IMG/VR virus record: IMGVR_UViG_3300042539_000162
Coordinates: 1 to 26,284 of that record
DNA: 26,284 bases
Source: a virus
Reading direction: 5' to 3' (one strand)
Shown here: positions 1-8,405 of the stretch, one piece after another
Position numbering within the stretch: position 1 is the stretch's first letter
Layout: each line of letters begins with the position of its first letter
The notes under the pieces: model-generated
The model's database searches: none
What the model was told of the DNA's origin: nothing
Seen by the model: the letters and a program-made list of their open reading frames with translations, nothing else
Made by a program: the position numbers and the translations under genes

Positions 1-1113
1 AGCCCAAGTAGCACCCGTCAAAGTTGGGTTTTTTAATAAAGCTATTTCATAGTTCTGGTTAGTGGTTGGTAAAAACTGTACTCGATTTGGCAACACTACA
101 GCACCTAAAGCTGTTGAGGCTAGTCGGATAGATACGATGGGAAAGAAGGTAGCTGCTGTGTTAATAGTAGTAAAAATGCTGGTGCGTCTAGCCACATGGT
201 CAATAGAGGTCTGTTCATAACCCCCAGAAGAGTAAACGCTAGAGCAGATCTGCTTCATGGACGAGCTTGTAGCCGTGGTAGCCGTATTGGTGATTTCGTA
301 ACGTACAGGCAGGATAGCCGTGGTCATATAGACGGTAGTATTGATATTATCGTTGTGGAAGGTATGGCAGACTACAAATTGACCATCCTCAAAGAACCCG
401 CACCGCACATCCCCCACGCCCAGCCATTCAAAGTCAATTGCCAGAATCTGGGTTTTGGTTACGTCAATAATACGACCGCTAGGCCCTGTGCCGTCTAGCT
501 TGTCCCCGTTCCAGTTGGCTTGGGTAATGGTGGTATCAATAGGCGCACCGCTGGTATAAGACCTAAGAACAAACGCTAGGGTAGTATCGTTTTGCTGTAA
601 AAACACCCCATTTTGGGTATTAAAGTACCCTACTCGTTGGCGTAGTCCTGTTTTCCCAGCATTCATAGTAAAGGTGGCTAATAAGCCTAGCCCTTTGCCA
701 GGTTGGTAAGGCATGGTGCGGTAAGTCTGTCTTACCACCTCAGAGCCGTTAGTGGTGGTTACATCTAACCGAACTGTCGATTCATTCGGTAAATAAGTAG
801 TAGACCCTCCCGAAGCGGTGCTGGTGTCAAACTGATTATCAATTGCAAAGCGGTTTTGGCTGTCAAATAAAGTGTATGGCTCAGCTACTACCAATCGGTT
901 AAAAGCATCTACGTTAGTGGGTGGGAACGTTACATAGGTTGGGTTGTTTATTGTTCCACTCATAGCTTGCACCAATTGTCCAATAGCGTTGTCTATCTCA
1001 TTAAAATAAAGACGTAGCTGGTTTTTAAATAATTCCTGTTGTTGCTGACTGTATTCTGGGCTGGCAATAATTAAATTGGGAGCCTTCGATGGGCGAAGCT
1101 GGATAAGAGCCAT
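1..1113 (-). CDS. Tail/neck structural protein, 3' truncated by window edge
   Basis: The minus-strand frame is open from an ATG at 1113 to base 1, so 371 codons are visible and the C-terminus is missing. The protein begins MALIQLRPSKAPNLIIAS, has a Gln-rich helical segment (about residues 19-51) and then a long Thr/Asn/Val-rich beta-like region with no motif I recognise. Its ATG shares one base with the stop of the gp10-like gene (TAATG), so translation is probably coupled. The position after the tail hub suggests a tail or receptor-contacting virion protein; that is inference. A plus-strand frame at 196-498 is a shadow of it. Function not identified. Confidence 0.8.
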   Translation of the reverse strand, partial: MALIQLRPSKAPNLIIASPEYSQQQQELFKNQLRLYFNEIDNAIGQLVQAMSGTINNPTYVTFPPTNVDAFNRLVVAEPYTLFDSQNRFAIDNQFDTSTASGGSTTYLPNESTVRLDVTTTNGSEVVRQTYRTMPYQPGKGLGLLATFTMNAGKTGLRQRVGYFNTQNGVFLQQNDTTLAFVLRSYTSGAPIDTTITQANWNGDKLDGTGPSGRIIDVTKTQILAIDFEWLGVGDVRCGFFEDGQFVVCHTFHNDNINTTVYMTTAILPVRYEITNTATTATSSSMKQICSSVYSSGGYEQTSIDHVARRTSIFTTINTAATFFPIVSIRLASTALGAVVLPNRVQFLPTTNQNYEIALLKNPTLTGATWA

Positions 1114-3053
1114 TATCTGCGTCCATCGGGTCTAATATCAATCCTAGGGCTACCAAGCTGCCATTGTACGCCTAAGCCTGTAGAATCAATCCTAAAGGCC
1201 ATTTGGCGACCCCGAATACGGGTATATACCTGTCCGGTGTATTCCTCAACCGGGAACGAAGCGGTACGGGTTACTGTAGGGTTGTTGGCTGTGCCATAGG
1301 GGGTACCTGAATTAACCCTTGGTTTTACTGTGAGCGTAACGGAAGGATTGGCTGTCGTAGACCCAGCGAAAGTCAGGTCAGGTAGGATACGCCATACAAA
1401 GCCAAAGTTATGCCCATCACCTATGTCAAAGTCAGAGGTCTGTATATAAGACACAATTGGCAAAGCCGTATTACCATCTGATTCGTCATCCACAGAAGCC
1501 TCATGGTAAAGCAGGCGTCCGTTGTAGTCCGCAGCAAAGGGGAAGTCACGTAGGCCTGAGCGTAGCCAAGCGGTGCGTGCCATGGTGCCATAGTACCAGC
1601 TCTGTTCCATAATGTTATAGATGACATAGCTGTCAATTACGTTAGAGCCCGTAGAGGGATAGAACCACCAGATTTCGTTAAATTCCTCGTTGTAGCCTAC
1701 GTTACATTGCCAGGCTTGGTCCTTGTTCAGTCGTCCATAAACAAAGCTTCTTAATGAGCAAGGCAAAGTCTGGACTCGGCCATCGTAGAAGTAGAACTTG
1801 TCGGTTCCCATCCAATACGTAATGTTATTGACCGTAATTACAGCATTTGGTCCCATTAAAGTAATGTTGTCTTGGATAATATTAAAGCCCCAAACAAAAG
1901 GCGGTCCAAGGTATTGCATAGAGTAAATAGCCGAATCCGTCCAAATTAAAATCTCTTGGCGAGTATTCCGTGCTGCTAGAATAAATGAGCCATTACTTAA
2001 ACGGAATTCTCCTGACTGATTGGTTGCAGCAGGAACCCAATCATATGGATTTTCTTGGTCTGACCACCGCACAAGCATTGGGTCAAAGGGGGTGTTGGCA
2101 TTGGTTGAGTCGTATGAATTAGACCCAAAGCAAATTACAAATCGTTGAATAGCAGAAGCTACAATCTGATTGGTTTGTGTTGGTACAAACTGACCTAAAA
2201 AGCCTTGTGAAGTAGACTCGGAGGCTAAGGTAACACCTCTAGCGGTTACTCCACTTGTTGCATCCCAATAGTAAGGCTGTCCGCCTCGAGGGGCAAATAC
2301 CAAGTCTTCACCGAAGTTATCTTGTGTCCATAGGCGAAGCTGTTCACCCACGCTAAGCGGAGCACCTGATCCCCAAGCTAGACGGCTCCAGTAACTTGCA
2401 CCCCAGCCGTTACCGGCAGTATAGGTATCTTGCCCTGTTTGGATTTGATAAGCAGCTACAACCGCTGCGCCACCCCCGCCCGTATCACTAGCGTTGGCTA
2501 GTACAGGAGCACCTGGGGTATTAACAAAAGATACCGCCCGTGCTTGGATACTGTAGCTGTTGGCGCTGATATAAGCGATTTGATACTCTTGGTTAAGGAT
2601 AGCGGCAGTAATATTGCCGCCTAAGCTAACCGCCCCACTAAACGTAACAAAGTCACCATCCGCACAGCCGTGGTTTACGTCGGTTACTACAATCGTAGCT
2701 GAGCCTGCCGTCGCAGCAAAAGGGTTGCCTGTAGCAGGGGGCTGTGGCCCAAGCATGGGATTAACTGTTTTACGGATTGGGGTAATGTCGTTGTAGCCAC
2801 CCCCTTTTTCAAGGTAAAACTTAAGGTTTGTTCCAACCCCAATTAAGTTATCCGCACTAAGGGTTACCCAATTCCAAAGGGATCGGCATGTTCCTAAAAA
2901 TTGGCTAGGAGTAACTACTACCCAGCCCCCAATCTTTTGAGGCATACCCGAGCGAAAGCGAATCTTATCGCACTCAAAATAACCACCCTCACCGGTGTAG
3001 TTAGTGACTTCCTTGTTAATTCCAGGGCGAAACTGTAGTTTAGATAGTGGCAT
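1113..3053 (-). CDS. P22 gp10-like tail hub / packaged-DNA stabilisation protein
   Basis: A 646-aa protein starting MPLSKLQFRPGINKEVTNY. It carries a set of blocks I recognise from a widespread podovirus tail family: GEGGYFECDKIRFRSG near residue 21, then RWSDQENPYDW, TRQEILIWTDSAIYS, YWMGTDKFYFYDGRVQTLP, and a C-terminus ending RIDIRPDGRR. The regularly spaced aromatic/Gly blocks suggest a beta-propeller-like fold, as in P22 gp10, which sits below the gp4 adaptor ring and closes the DNA channel. The start overlaps the endolysin stop by 14 nt. The placement next to lysis genes, away from the gp4-like adaptor, is unusual relative to P22. Tail family is confident; exact gp10 equivalence is inferred. 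Confidence 0.75.
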   Translation of the reverse strand: MPLSKLQFRPGINKEVTNYTGEGGYFECDKIRFRSGMPQKIGGWVVVTPSQFLGTCRSLWNWVTLSADNLIGVGTNLKFYLEKGGGYNDITPIRKTVNPMLGPQPPATGNPFAATAGSATIVVTDVNHGCADGDFVTFSGAVSLGGNITAAILNQEYQIAYISANSYSIQARAVSFVNTPGAPVLANASDTGGGGAAVVAAYQIQTGQDTYTAGNGWGASYWSRLAWGSGAPLSVGEQLRLWTQDNFGEDLVFAPRGGQPYYWDATSGVTARGVTLASESTSQGFLGQFVPTQTNQIVASAIQRFVICFGSNSYDSTNANTPFDPMLVRWSDQENPYDWVPAATNQSGEFRLSNGSFILAARNTRQEILIWTDSAIYSMQYLGPPFVWGFNIIQDNITLMGPNAVITVNNITYWMGTDKFYFYDGRVQTLPCSLRSFVYGRLNKDQAWQCNVGYNEEFNEIWWFYPSTGSNVIDSYVIYNIMEQSWYYGTMARTAWLRSGLRDFPFAADYNGRLLYHEASVDDESDGNTALPIVSYIQTSDFDIGDGHNFGFVWRILPDLTFAGSTTANPSVTLTVKPRVNSGTPYGTANNPTVTRTASFPVEEYTGQVYTRIRGRQMAFRIDSTGLGVQWQLGSPRIDIRPDGRR

Positions 3054-3570
3054 CTGCCATCCTTAAGGCTTCATCTCTTACTTCGTTTACACGGCGTTCC
3101 CAGCCTTTGCCAAACGTTTCAAAGGTCTTAAGTGATTTTAAGAAGTCTAAGCGTTTTTCACAATACTCTTTAACCAGGGTGTTGGATACGTCCCCTTGGA
3201 ATTGATTTACGGCAGCCATAGTAAGGCTGCCAAAACCACCGTCAGGATTAACCCCAACACAACTCTGTAAAAACTTAATAGCACGCCCTGCCCCGGAGTT
3301 AACAGCGCAGTCAAAAACAACATAGTCAAGACCAGATACAAGCTCATCAGCTCGGCAAGCATCCCAGTATTTCTTTCTATATAACGGTGCTACGGCTTCT
3401 GGAGTAAGCTCTCGCATTGTTTTTTCAGTAACTTCATGCCCTACCCACGCCTCGTAAACCGCTTTGGTAACACCAAGGTTAGTCATGCCACCTGGGTCTT
3501 TTGGGTGATTTACGAAGCCTCCCTCGTGTTTTAACAGGTTTTTTAGGCAACTTTCAAAATTATTTTGCAT
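3040..3570 (-). CDS. Endolysin, glycoside hydrolase family 108 lysozyme
   Basis: A 176-aa enzyme expected to cleave the glycan strands of peptidoglycan at the end of infection. The N-terminal catalytic domain shows the GH108 signature: HEGGFVNHPKDPGGMTNLGV at residues 15-34, with Glu16 the likely catalytic acid. Residues 95-165 resemble the PG_binding_3 region that usually follows. No signal peptide is visible, so release would depend on the adjacent holin. The start overlaps the holin stop by 11 nt, which fits coupled translation of a lysis cassette. The length is normal for the family and nothing appears truncated. Confidence 0.93.
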   Translation of the reverse strand: MQNNFESCLKNLLKHEGGFVNHPKDPGGMTNLGVTKAVYEAWVGHEVTEKTMRELTPEAVAPLYRKKYWDACRADELVSGLDYVVFDCAVNSGAGRAIKFLQSCVGVNPDGGFGSLTMAAVNQFQGDVSNTLVKEYCEKRLDFLKSLKTFETFGKGWERRVNEVRDEALRMADATI

Positions 3571-3967
3571 CTTTTTTAGCTTTCATGTCCATGATTTTTT
3601 CCAAGGTCCTGCCGCCAAAGTAAAACGACATAATCAACATGCCCCATTGTCCAAGTAATTCTACATACTTCTCGTTGGCGTTGGAGCCAAAAGCAGACAT
3701 CATGGCAAAAATAAAGTAGGCACCCAAAATAAAGATTAGGGTCATGGGACGGATGTTCTTGGATAGCCAAGAGTCGCTGCTCATATCCGCTTCTTGGCGC
3801 TTGGTCAGTTCTTGGGCTTCAATGTTATCGGCATTCAGTTCAGCTAGGCGCCCTTCTTGTTGCATCTTTAGAAGTTCTTGCTGGGCCTTGGCCTTGGCTT
3901 CTGGATCGGGGATAAACTTATCTAAGATTTTCATCCCAACGTCTACAATTGCGGTCAATGGAAACAT
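3560..3967 (-). CDS. Holin, 3TM-type
   Basis: A 135-aa membrane protein. Residues 4-18 are amphipathic, 25-65 are charged and helical, and two hydrophobic segments lie at about 75-93 and 103-118, separated by a short polar loop. The block DSWLSKNIRPMTLIFI followed by ELLGQWGMLIMSFYFGGRTL is characteristic of the phage 3TM holin family. It would make inner-membrane holes that release the endolysin encoded immediately downstream. Its start shares one base with the stop of the upstream coiled-coil gene. Role is well supported by sequence and neighbour; topology is inferred. Confidence 0.88.
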   Translation of the reverse strand: MFPLTAIVDVGMKILDKFIPDPEAKAKAQQELLKMQQEGRLAELNADNIEAQELTKRQEADMSSDSWLSKNIRPMTLIFILGAYFIFAMMSAFGSNANEKYVELLGQWGMLIMSFYFGGRTLEKIMDMKAKKDAK

Positions 3968-4416
3968 TATTTACTCCCCCATACGATATACCATGAAATC
4001 CAAGCAGCTACTAAAAAACACCAAAACTGCACCCAACGGACTTTAGCCAGCTCAGCGTCAAAGTATTCTTTGTCGGCCTTTTCTAGCTTCTCGATTTGGG
4101 TTTTAATATCTAACAATTTTTGCCACTCTTTAGTTCCGTACTGCTTGATAAAATCAATTCGTAATTTATATTCCTCATCCGAAATCTTCTTCTGGTGCTT
4201 ATACTCCTCAAGCGCTTTAAAGATCGCCCGTTCTTTTTTTAGCTCCGCTTCTCGCCGCTCACGGATTTTTGCATTCGCTCGCTGCCTTGCTACATCTACC
4301 GCTTCCTTCTGAACATCCTCGATGTTCTTGGCGATCTCACGACCAGCCTCTCGACCAGTTTTAAACCCTTCGCTGATGCCCTTGGCACCAGCCGCCAATC
4401 CGAGTTCGTCTGCCAT
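3967..4416 (-). CDS. Coiled-coil protein with C-terminal membrane anchor, lysis cassette
   Basis: A 149-aa protein. It starts with a Gly/Ala segment, continues as a long charged helix (about residues 25-125, rich in Lys, Glu, Arg) and ends in a Trp/Phe-rich hydrophobic stretch (127-146, VQFWCFLVAAWISWYIVWG) as a single C-terminal membrane segment. It precedes holin and endolysin with a 1-nt overlap. A spanin-like or accessory lysis role is possible, but known inner-membrane spanins are N-terminally anchored, so this does not fit simply. I have seen similar proteins beside phage lysis genes but know no assigned function. Confidence 0.8.
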   Translation of the reverse strand: MADELGLAAGAKGISEGFKTGREAGREIAKNIEDVQKEAVDVARQRANAKIRERREAELKKERAIFKALEEYKHQKKISDEEYKLRIDFIKQYGTKEWQKLLDIKTQIEKLEKADKEYFDAELAKVRWVQFWCFLVAAWISWYIVWGSK

Positions 4417-4433
4417 AGCTCACTTGATTGCAC

Positions 4434-4694
4434 CTATGGTTTGAGGCGGTTAGCCTGTTCGACCTTGAACGCTTCATAGGCAGCCTTGACTTCAGGTGTC
4501 CATGCGGCATTAGCAATATCTTGGACTTTTTGCTCTTGGTCGCTAATATCAGAATCAGGAGTTAATACCCAACGATGGAATGTGCGGGATACAAACTGAC
4601 CATCTCGTTCAATAATGGTAGCCTGACGAACTTGGATGTTCCAATCACGAACAATCTCAATTTGGTCTATTTCTACTTTTTCAGTAAGTGCCAT
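4434..4694 (-). CDS. Putative tail-fibre assembly / small conserved phage protein (pair 5)
   Basis: An 86-aa protein beginning MALTEKVEIDQIEIV, with RDGQFVSRTFHRWVLTPDSD in the middle and a helical C-terminus (TPEVKAAYEAFKVEQANRL). I recall this as a conserved small phage protein, usually near tail genes. It is the last of five small genes that each follow a fibre-like gene here, 9 nt after the stop of the 163-aa fibre. AAGGA upstream of the ATG supports the start. An assembly role rests on position only. Confidence 0.75.
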   Translation of the reverse strand: MALTEKVEIDQIEIVRDWNIQVRQATIIERDGQFVSRTFHRWVLTPDSDISDQEQKVQDIANAAWTPEVKAAYEAFKVEQANRLKP

Positions 4695-4703
4695 TTTAAA
4701 TCC

Positions 4704-5195
4704 TTAAACTTGATAAGTTACAGAAAAAATAAAAAACCTATTAGATCCAGCATTATGTGTTGCAGCATTCCAAGACGCATTAGATGACATATGATAAAAA
4801 AACACACTTGTTCCTGTAACATAAGGAGATAAATTACTTCCCGAATAAGTCATTAGGTCGTAAGCCATTACATTTCCAGTTGCATCAGAATCACCAGTCG
4901 TAAAAGGTAAACCTGAAACATAAAAACTCCCAGAAGCACCTGTAGTGTTAATACCTGAATAAGCTATTCTTGCAAATACTTGCCGACCAATTTTTGTATA
5001 ACTTCCAGTTGCTGTAACAGGTGTTGTAGGGTCTGTAGTTAGTCCTTTAATAGTTCCTGTCCAAGTACCTTCCTCATAATCATCTAGCGTATTAGCGTCA
5101 GCACTTGAGACTTGGGTAGCGGGAAAGGTAACACCGCTCATGGTGGCAAACCCAGTGCCGTTAATCATTGAGCCAGGTACAGTTGTTAATGGCAT
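4704..5195 (-). CDS. Short tail-fibre-like / receptor-binding tip protein (fibre 5)
   Basis: A 163-aa protein. After a short Gly/Thr-rich lead it carries DANTLDDYEEGTWTGTIKG (residues 34-52) and a TGSYTKIGRQVFARI block, a pattern common in C-terminal tip domains of phage fibres. The rest is beta-rich and ends FSVTYQV. No helical shaft or head-binding region is present, so it is probably a stand-alone tip or trimeric lectin-like module attached to another fibre. Start supported by AGGAGATAGAAT upstream of the ATG. Fifth fibre-like gene of the array. Confidence 0.75.
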   Translation of the reverse strand: MPLTTVPGSMINGTGFATMSGVTFPATQVSSADANTLDDYEEGTWTGTIKGLTTDPTTPVTATGSYTKIGRQVFARIAYSGINTTGASGSFYVSGLPFTTGDSDATGNVMAYDLMTYSGSNLSPYVTGTSVFFYHMSSNASWNAATHNAGSNRFFIFSVTYQV

Positions 5196-5205
5196 ATTCT
5201 ATCTC

Positions 5206-5412
5206 CTAGGGTAGCGTTGCTACGTATGTTTTTGCCTGTTCGGGCGTCATCGTGTTCCCATCCGCATCTTGAAGTTGGGCTTCATCGTGGTTAATCTGAT
5301 ATTTGAAGTTGTCGTAGTCGGTGTTGCCAGAATCGCAAGGGATAGTTGCCATATCTGACAAACGAACTACAAACTTCTGTACTGGAGAATTAGCTATTTT
5401 ATATGTAATCAT
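5206..5412 (-). CDS. Putative tail-fibre assembly protein (pair 4)
   Basis: A 68-aa protein. I chose the ATG at 5412 (MITYKIANSP) because it overlaps the stop of fibre 4 as ATGA; an in-frame ATG at 5433 lies inside fibre 4. Residues from about 19 read RLSDMATIPCDSGNTDY, then AQLQDADGNTMTPEQAK. This is clearly paralogous to the protein at 8405-8614 (RLTDFANIPFDPANSDY, AQLQDAEGNLMTAQAAK). Each copy follows one of two paralogous fibres, which argues that fibre and partner were duplicated together and that the product assists folding or trimerisation of that fibre. Function inferred. Confidence 0.8.
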   Translation of the reverse strand: MITYKIANSPVQKFVVRLSDMATIPCDSGNTDYDNFKYQINHDEAQLQDADGNTMTPEQAKTYVATLP

Positions 5413-6506
5413 AGTTCTGCTGATGCCTTCCACGAAAAACTTACGGCAAAATTACCCGCTGACAGGGTTACGCCTGATGCGTTATACAAATTAAATCCAT
5501 ATGTTCCTGATGTCCATAAAGCGCCCGAATTTGCATTTAAATCTGTTCCAAACCAGGGAATACTTACTGTATTAGCAGTTCCACCTGCCCCATTAATTGT
5601 CATTGTTGGGTTGGTTCTTTTTGACACAGCAAATCCAAGGGTACCAAATACATAGTTTGCCGTTGTAGAGCCAGAACTAATAGAGTTTGTGCCTGTTGAA
5701 ATAGTTACAACATATCCTCCAGCACTAATAACACCTGATGTTTCATAATAGCGTTGGCAAAGTTGCAGTTCTGTAGTGTAAGAGCGGGTTTCAAAATTTG
5801 TAGCTGTAGAGCCTACCTCTAATTGCACACCAGTAATGTAGAATGTTGCTCCGTTTGTGCCGACTACGCTAACTGCACTTGAAACTCCAACATAATTGGC
5901 ACTAGCCCACGCACCCACTGGACCAGCGTTTGTAGAACCCACACCAAGACCAAACCATATTTGAACACCAGTACCATTTGTAGCGTTCCATGTTCCGCTT
6001 TGGTCGCCAGCAACAGTTATTGACTTTTGTTCCCAAGTATTTGCAGATGAAATTGTGTAAGTAAATGGATAGCTTCTTGTTCCACCGTTATTAAGGCATA
6101 AACCAAAAGTTCCTGTTAAAGAGCTACGCACCCAAAATGATAGCGTTACAGTCTTGGCATTTGCAGTTCCCCAATTTAGGTCTGCTAAATTATAACCTTC
6201 AATACTTTGAAGAACGGCATAAAAATCACCAGCACCTATTGAATAAGCTGATTGCGAAGTTACACCTAAATAATTAGTAAACCCCGCTGGTGGCGTTACA
6301 GAGCCAGCGTTTTGTTGAACAATTAATTTGCCAGTTGTTGTTTGAACAGCGTTCCATCTATCAAGTGTGTAGCCACTAATGGTGTTAGCTGTAGCAGCAC
6401 CAGCGTACCTTTGATCGATGACCATATTGCCGTTAATGATTCTGTTCTTGAATCCTTGTGATACCCCCGTAGAGGCTTGTTGGGCTAACGCAACGGCTTG
6501 TGTCAT
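5409..6506 (-). CDS. Tail-fibre protein with jelly-roll-like domain (fibre 4)
   Basis: A 365-aa protein beginning MTQAVALAQQAS, then FKNRIINGNMVIDQRYAGA at residues 19-37, followed by a carbohydrate-binding-like jelly-roll region (NLADLNWGTANAKTVTLSFW, NTWEQKSITVAGDQSGTW) and ITGVQLEVGSTATNFETR. The C-terminal ~100 residues are a different beta-rich tip ending ASAEL. The central ~230 residues are closely paralogous to fibre 1 (8615-9994). It lacks fibre 1's N-terminal domain, so it may attach differently. ATGA overlaps link it to the genes on both sides. Likely host-surface recognition. Confidence 0.85.
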   Translation of the reverse strand: MTQAVALAQQASTGVSQGFKNRIINGNMVIDQRYAGAATANTISGYTLDRWNAVQTTTGKLIVQQNAGSVTPPAGFTNYLGVTSQSAYSIGAGDFYAVLQSIEGYNLADLNWGTANAKTVTLSFWVRSSLTGTFGLCLNNGGTRSYPFTYTISSANTWEQKSITVAGDQSGTWNATNGTGVQIWFGLGVGSTNAGPVGAWASANYVGVSSAVSVVGTNGATFYITGVQLEVGSTATNFETRSYTTELQLCQRYYETSGVISAGGYVVTISTGTNSISSGSTTANYVFGTLGFAVSKRTNPTMTINGAGGTANTVSIPWFGTDLNANSGALWTSGTYGFNLYNASGVTLSAGNFAVSFSWKASAEL

Positions 6507-6667
6507 TTTAGTTCCTCATCTGTTGGGCGGGCTAGTGTGGGGTGTTCCCACTTGGCGATATAGTCTCCACGACCATCGCTGTCGTTTTGTAAAACAATGC
6601 CGTGGTTTATCCAAGGCTCGTTTGGCAATTCAGGGTATATTTGTTTAATTTTTTCAGTTAAAGTCAT
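6503..6667 (-). CDS. XkdW-like small tail assembly protein (pair 3)
   Basis: A 54-aa protein. The ATG at 6667 (MTLTEKIKQIYPEL) is preferred because it overlaps the fibre 3 stop as ATGA; a frame start at 6685 lies inside fibre 3. The C-terminal half reads GIVLQNDSDGRGDYIAKWEH then PTLARPTDEEL, which matches the XkdW-like family found beside phage fibres. Its own stop overlaps the start of fibre 4. A chaperone or fibre-assembly role follows from family and position and is unproven. Confidence 0.78.
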   Translation of the reverse strand: MTLTEKIKQIYPELPNEPWINHGIVLQNDSDGRGDYIAKWEHPTLARPTDEELK

Positions 6668-7680
6668 GCTGCCCTCACTAAACAAGCATTAAAATTTGTG
6701 CCACTAGCTTTCGCTAATATTGTTGAATTAGCCGTATAGTCATATTGGTACATATATGCTTCTAAGTAGTCTGTCGTTCCATTCATATAAATTAACCCTG
6801 AAGAATTGACAGAATTATCAGCACCAGAGCCAAATGTTAAAGCAAACGCTCCTGTTAAAAAGGAACTCGCAGACCCATTTTTATAAATAAGGCTATATGC
6901 AAGGTAATCTCTTGAAGCAGTACCGCCAGTTAGTATCTGTAAACTTACTTGATAATACCCTGCAACATTAGGCGTAAAGCGATAGTTTGTTGTAGGGTCG
7001 TAGCAATTATTTGTATCAAATGTTTCTGAGTTAAGAGTTAATTTAGTATATGTATTAAAAGGAATTGTTTGATTGCCACTTAAAGCAGCCATAAACGCTG
7101 GACCATTACCAGCCACGCCTGTGCCTAACTTAGCCTGTGTTACCGAGCCATCCAACAGATACGTACTATTTACCGCACCAGCAGTCGCTGGGATAGCGTT
7201 TAGCACACTGCTCACGGAGAAGCTGATCGTCTCGACTAGGTCGCCAGCCGATGCACCAGCAGCCAAGACCACCGTGGTTCCGTTAGTTGCTGTAAAGTCC
7301 GCAGAGCCTAGTAACGCACCGTTACGGTACACATCAATAAAGCCAACCGTATAGGAAGGCACGGAGAAAGTAGTCTGTCCAGCAGTCGCTGTGAACTCGG
7401 TCTGGGTGCGATAGGCGGTGTTAACAATACCAGACGCTGGGATACCTAAAAAGCGTACTGAGATGTTGCCCGTGCCAGACGGAGGGGCAGCCGAGAAGTT
7501 TAAGGCGGTGCCCGAAATACTATAGGTGCTTGGGTCTTGCAAAACGCCAGAGACCGCTACCAGGATAGAGTTGGTGTTGGCCGGGGCAGCCGATAGTGTG
7601 AATGCGGTAGTAGACCCCGTACCGTTGAATGTATCGGTCAGGAAGGCTACGTTAGTTGGGACATTGCCTATATAGCTCAT
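6664..7680 (-). CDS. Tail-fibre protein with C1q/TNF-like tip (fibre 3)
   Basis: A 338-aa protein. The N-terminal domain (residues ~17-80, FNGTGSTTAFTLSAAPANTN to ISVRFLGI) is paralogous to the N-terminus of fibre 1 and is probably a virion-attachment or repeat module. A second related beta module follows (~90-155), then LLDGSVTQAKLGTGVAGNGP as linker. The last ~140 residues resemble a C1q/TNF-type trimeric tip (TIPFNTYTKLTLNSETFDTN, YRFTPNVAGYYQVSLQI). Such tips bind host surface molecules. Directly abuts the preceding stop at 7681; the fibre stop overlaps the XkdW-like start. Confidence 0.83.
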   Translation of the reverse strand: MSYIGNVPTNVAFLTDTFNGTGSTTAFTLSAAPANTNSILVAVSGVLQDPSTYSISGTALNFSAAPPSGTGNISVRFLGIPASGIVNTAYRTQTEFTATAGQTTFSVPSYTVGFIDVYRNGALLGSADFTATNGTTVVLAAGASAGDLVETISFSVSSVLNAIPATAGAVNSTYLLDGSVTQAKLGTGVAGNGPAFMAALSGNQTIPFNTYTKLTLNSETFDTNNCYDPTTNYRFTPNVAGYYQVSLQILTGGTASRDYLAYSLIYKNGSASSFLTGAFALTFGSGADNSVNSSGLIYMNGTTDYLEAYMYQYDYTANSTILAKASGTNFNACLVRAA

Positions 7681-7947
7681 TTAGGCTCCTTTGGGGTATT
7701 TATTTTTTACGGCTTGAATGTTCGCTTTCCACGCATCTAAGCCTTCGTGGAAGATTGTGTCAAACTGGTCGGCATAGGAGGGGTACTCTTTGGCACGTTT
7801 GGTTTTATAGGCATTAGCTGCAACGTAGGCTTCTACGGCTGCTTTATCGTACTCAACGATGTTCTCGTCTTTGTCATAAGCAACATCGCCACGAATGGTT
7901 ACTACGGATTGGTTTAGTTTATAGATAGCGTCTGTAAAATTAATCAT
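7681..7947 (-). CDS. Putative tail-fibre assembly protein (pair 2)
   Basis: An 88-aa protein, MINFTDAIYKLNQSVVTI at the start. The C-terminal half (KRAKEYPSYADQFDTIFHEG, then AWKANIQAVKNKYPK) is typical of small phage tail-assembly proteins that end in a Tyr-Pro-containing amphipathic helix. It overlaps the fibre 2 stop by an ATGA junction and its stop abuts the fibre 3 start. Unlike pairs 1 and 4 it shows no obvious similarity to the other small partners, so the array uses unrelated partner families. Confidence 0.78.
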   Translation of the reverse strand: MINFTDAIYKLNQSVVTIRGDVAYDKDENIVEYDKAAVEAYVAANAYKTKRAKEYPSYADQFDTIFHEGLDAWKANIQAVKNKYPKGA

Positions 7948-8405
7948 GCTGCAATCTCCATAAGAGTAATTGCTGAAATATCATTATTTGCTTGAACAAA
8001 AACAGATCCAGAGTTAGTGAAGTTTGCAAATTGAACTTTATATGTAAGCGCAGAAGTAGTTGCTGGGCTATCTAAATAATTAAATGAAGCGCAAACAATA
8101 TTGTCGACAAGGCTTCCAGTGTATCCAGCGGCAACTGCAAAAACACCTATACTTGTTCCATTTTTAACAAGTCTTAAATTCACAGCGTTTGAGTTTGCCG
8201 CAGCATTTTTATAAACTCCATTTTGACTTACTAAAATAAGTATTTTGCTAGAAGACGCTGTTGGAGTAATTGATGCAGTTAAGCCAGAATCAACATAAGT
8301 AGTTGAATTTGTTACAGCAAAGGTTGAAGTAGTAGCATTAACCACTTGCAAAACAGCGCCAGGGAACGTTACCGCCCGATTAGACGAAATAGTACTCACT
8401 GGCAT
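7944..8405 (-). CDS. Short tail-fibre tip protein (fibre 2)
   Basis: A 153-aa, Ser/Thr/Ala/Val-rich beta protein beginning MPVSTISSNRAVTFPGAVLQ. The middle, SSKILILVSQNGVYKNAA followed by NLRLVKNGTSIGVF, matches a tip module often seen at the ends of phage fibres. No shaft is visible. The start overlaps the preceding partner gene stop as TAATG and the stop overlaps the next gene as ATGA, placing it in the coupled chain. Lower G+C and simpler codon choice than the head genes are apparent by eye, consistent with exchange of tip genes. Confidence 0.75.
   Translation of the reverse strand: MPVSTISSNRAVTFPGAVLQVVNATTSTFAVTNSTTYVDSGLTASITPTASSSKILILVSQNGVYKNAAANSNAVNLRLVKNGTSIGVFAVAAGYTGSLVDNIVCASFNYLDSPATTSALTYKVQFANFTNSGSVFVQANNDISAITLMEIAA

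Noticed and set aside
196-498. Plus-strand 100-aa open frame at the left end
   Set aside because: The minus strand is continuously open through 1-1113 with sensible virion-like sequence and a coupled start, so this is a shadow.
3560-3770. Alternate minus-strand 64-aa frame inside the holin (3576-3770)
   Set aside because: It is out of frame with a well-recognised holin and lacks its own ribosome site; nothing suggests a nested gene.
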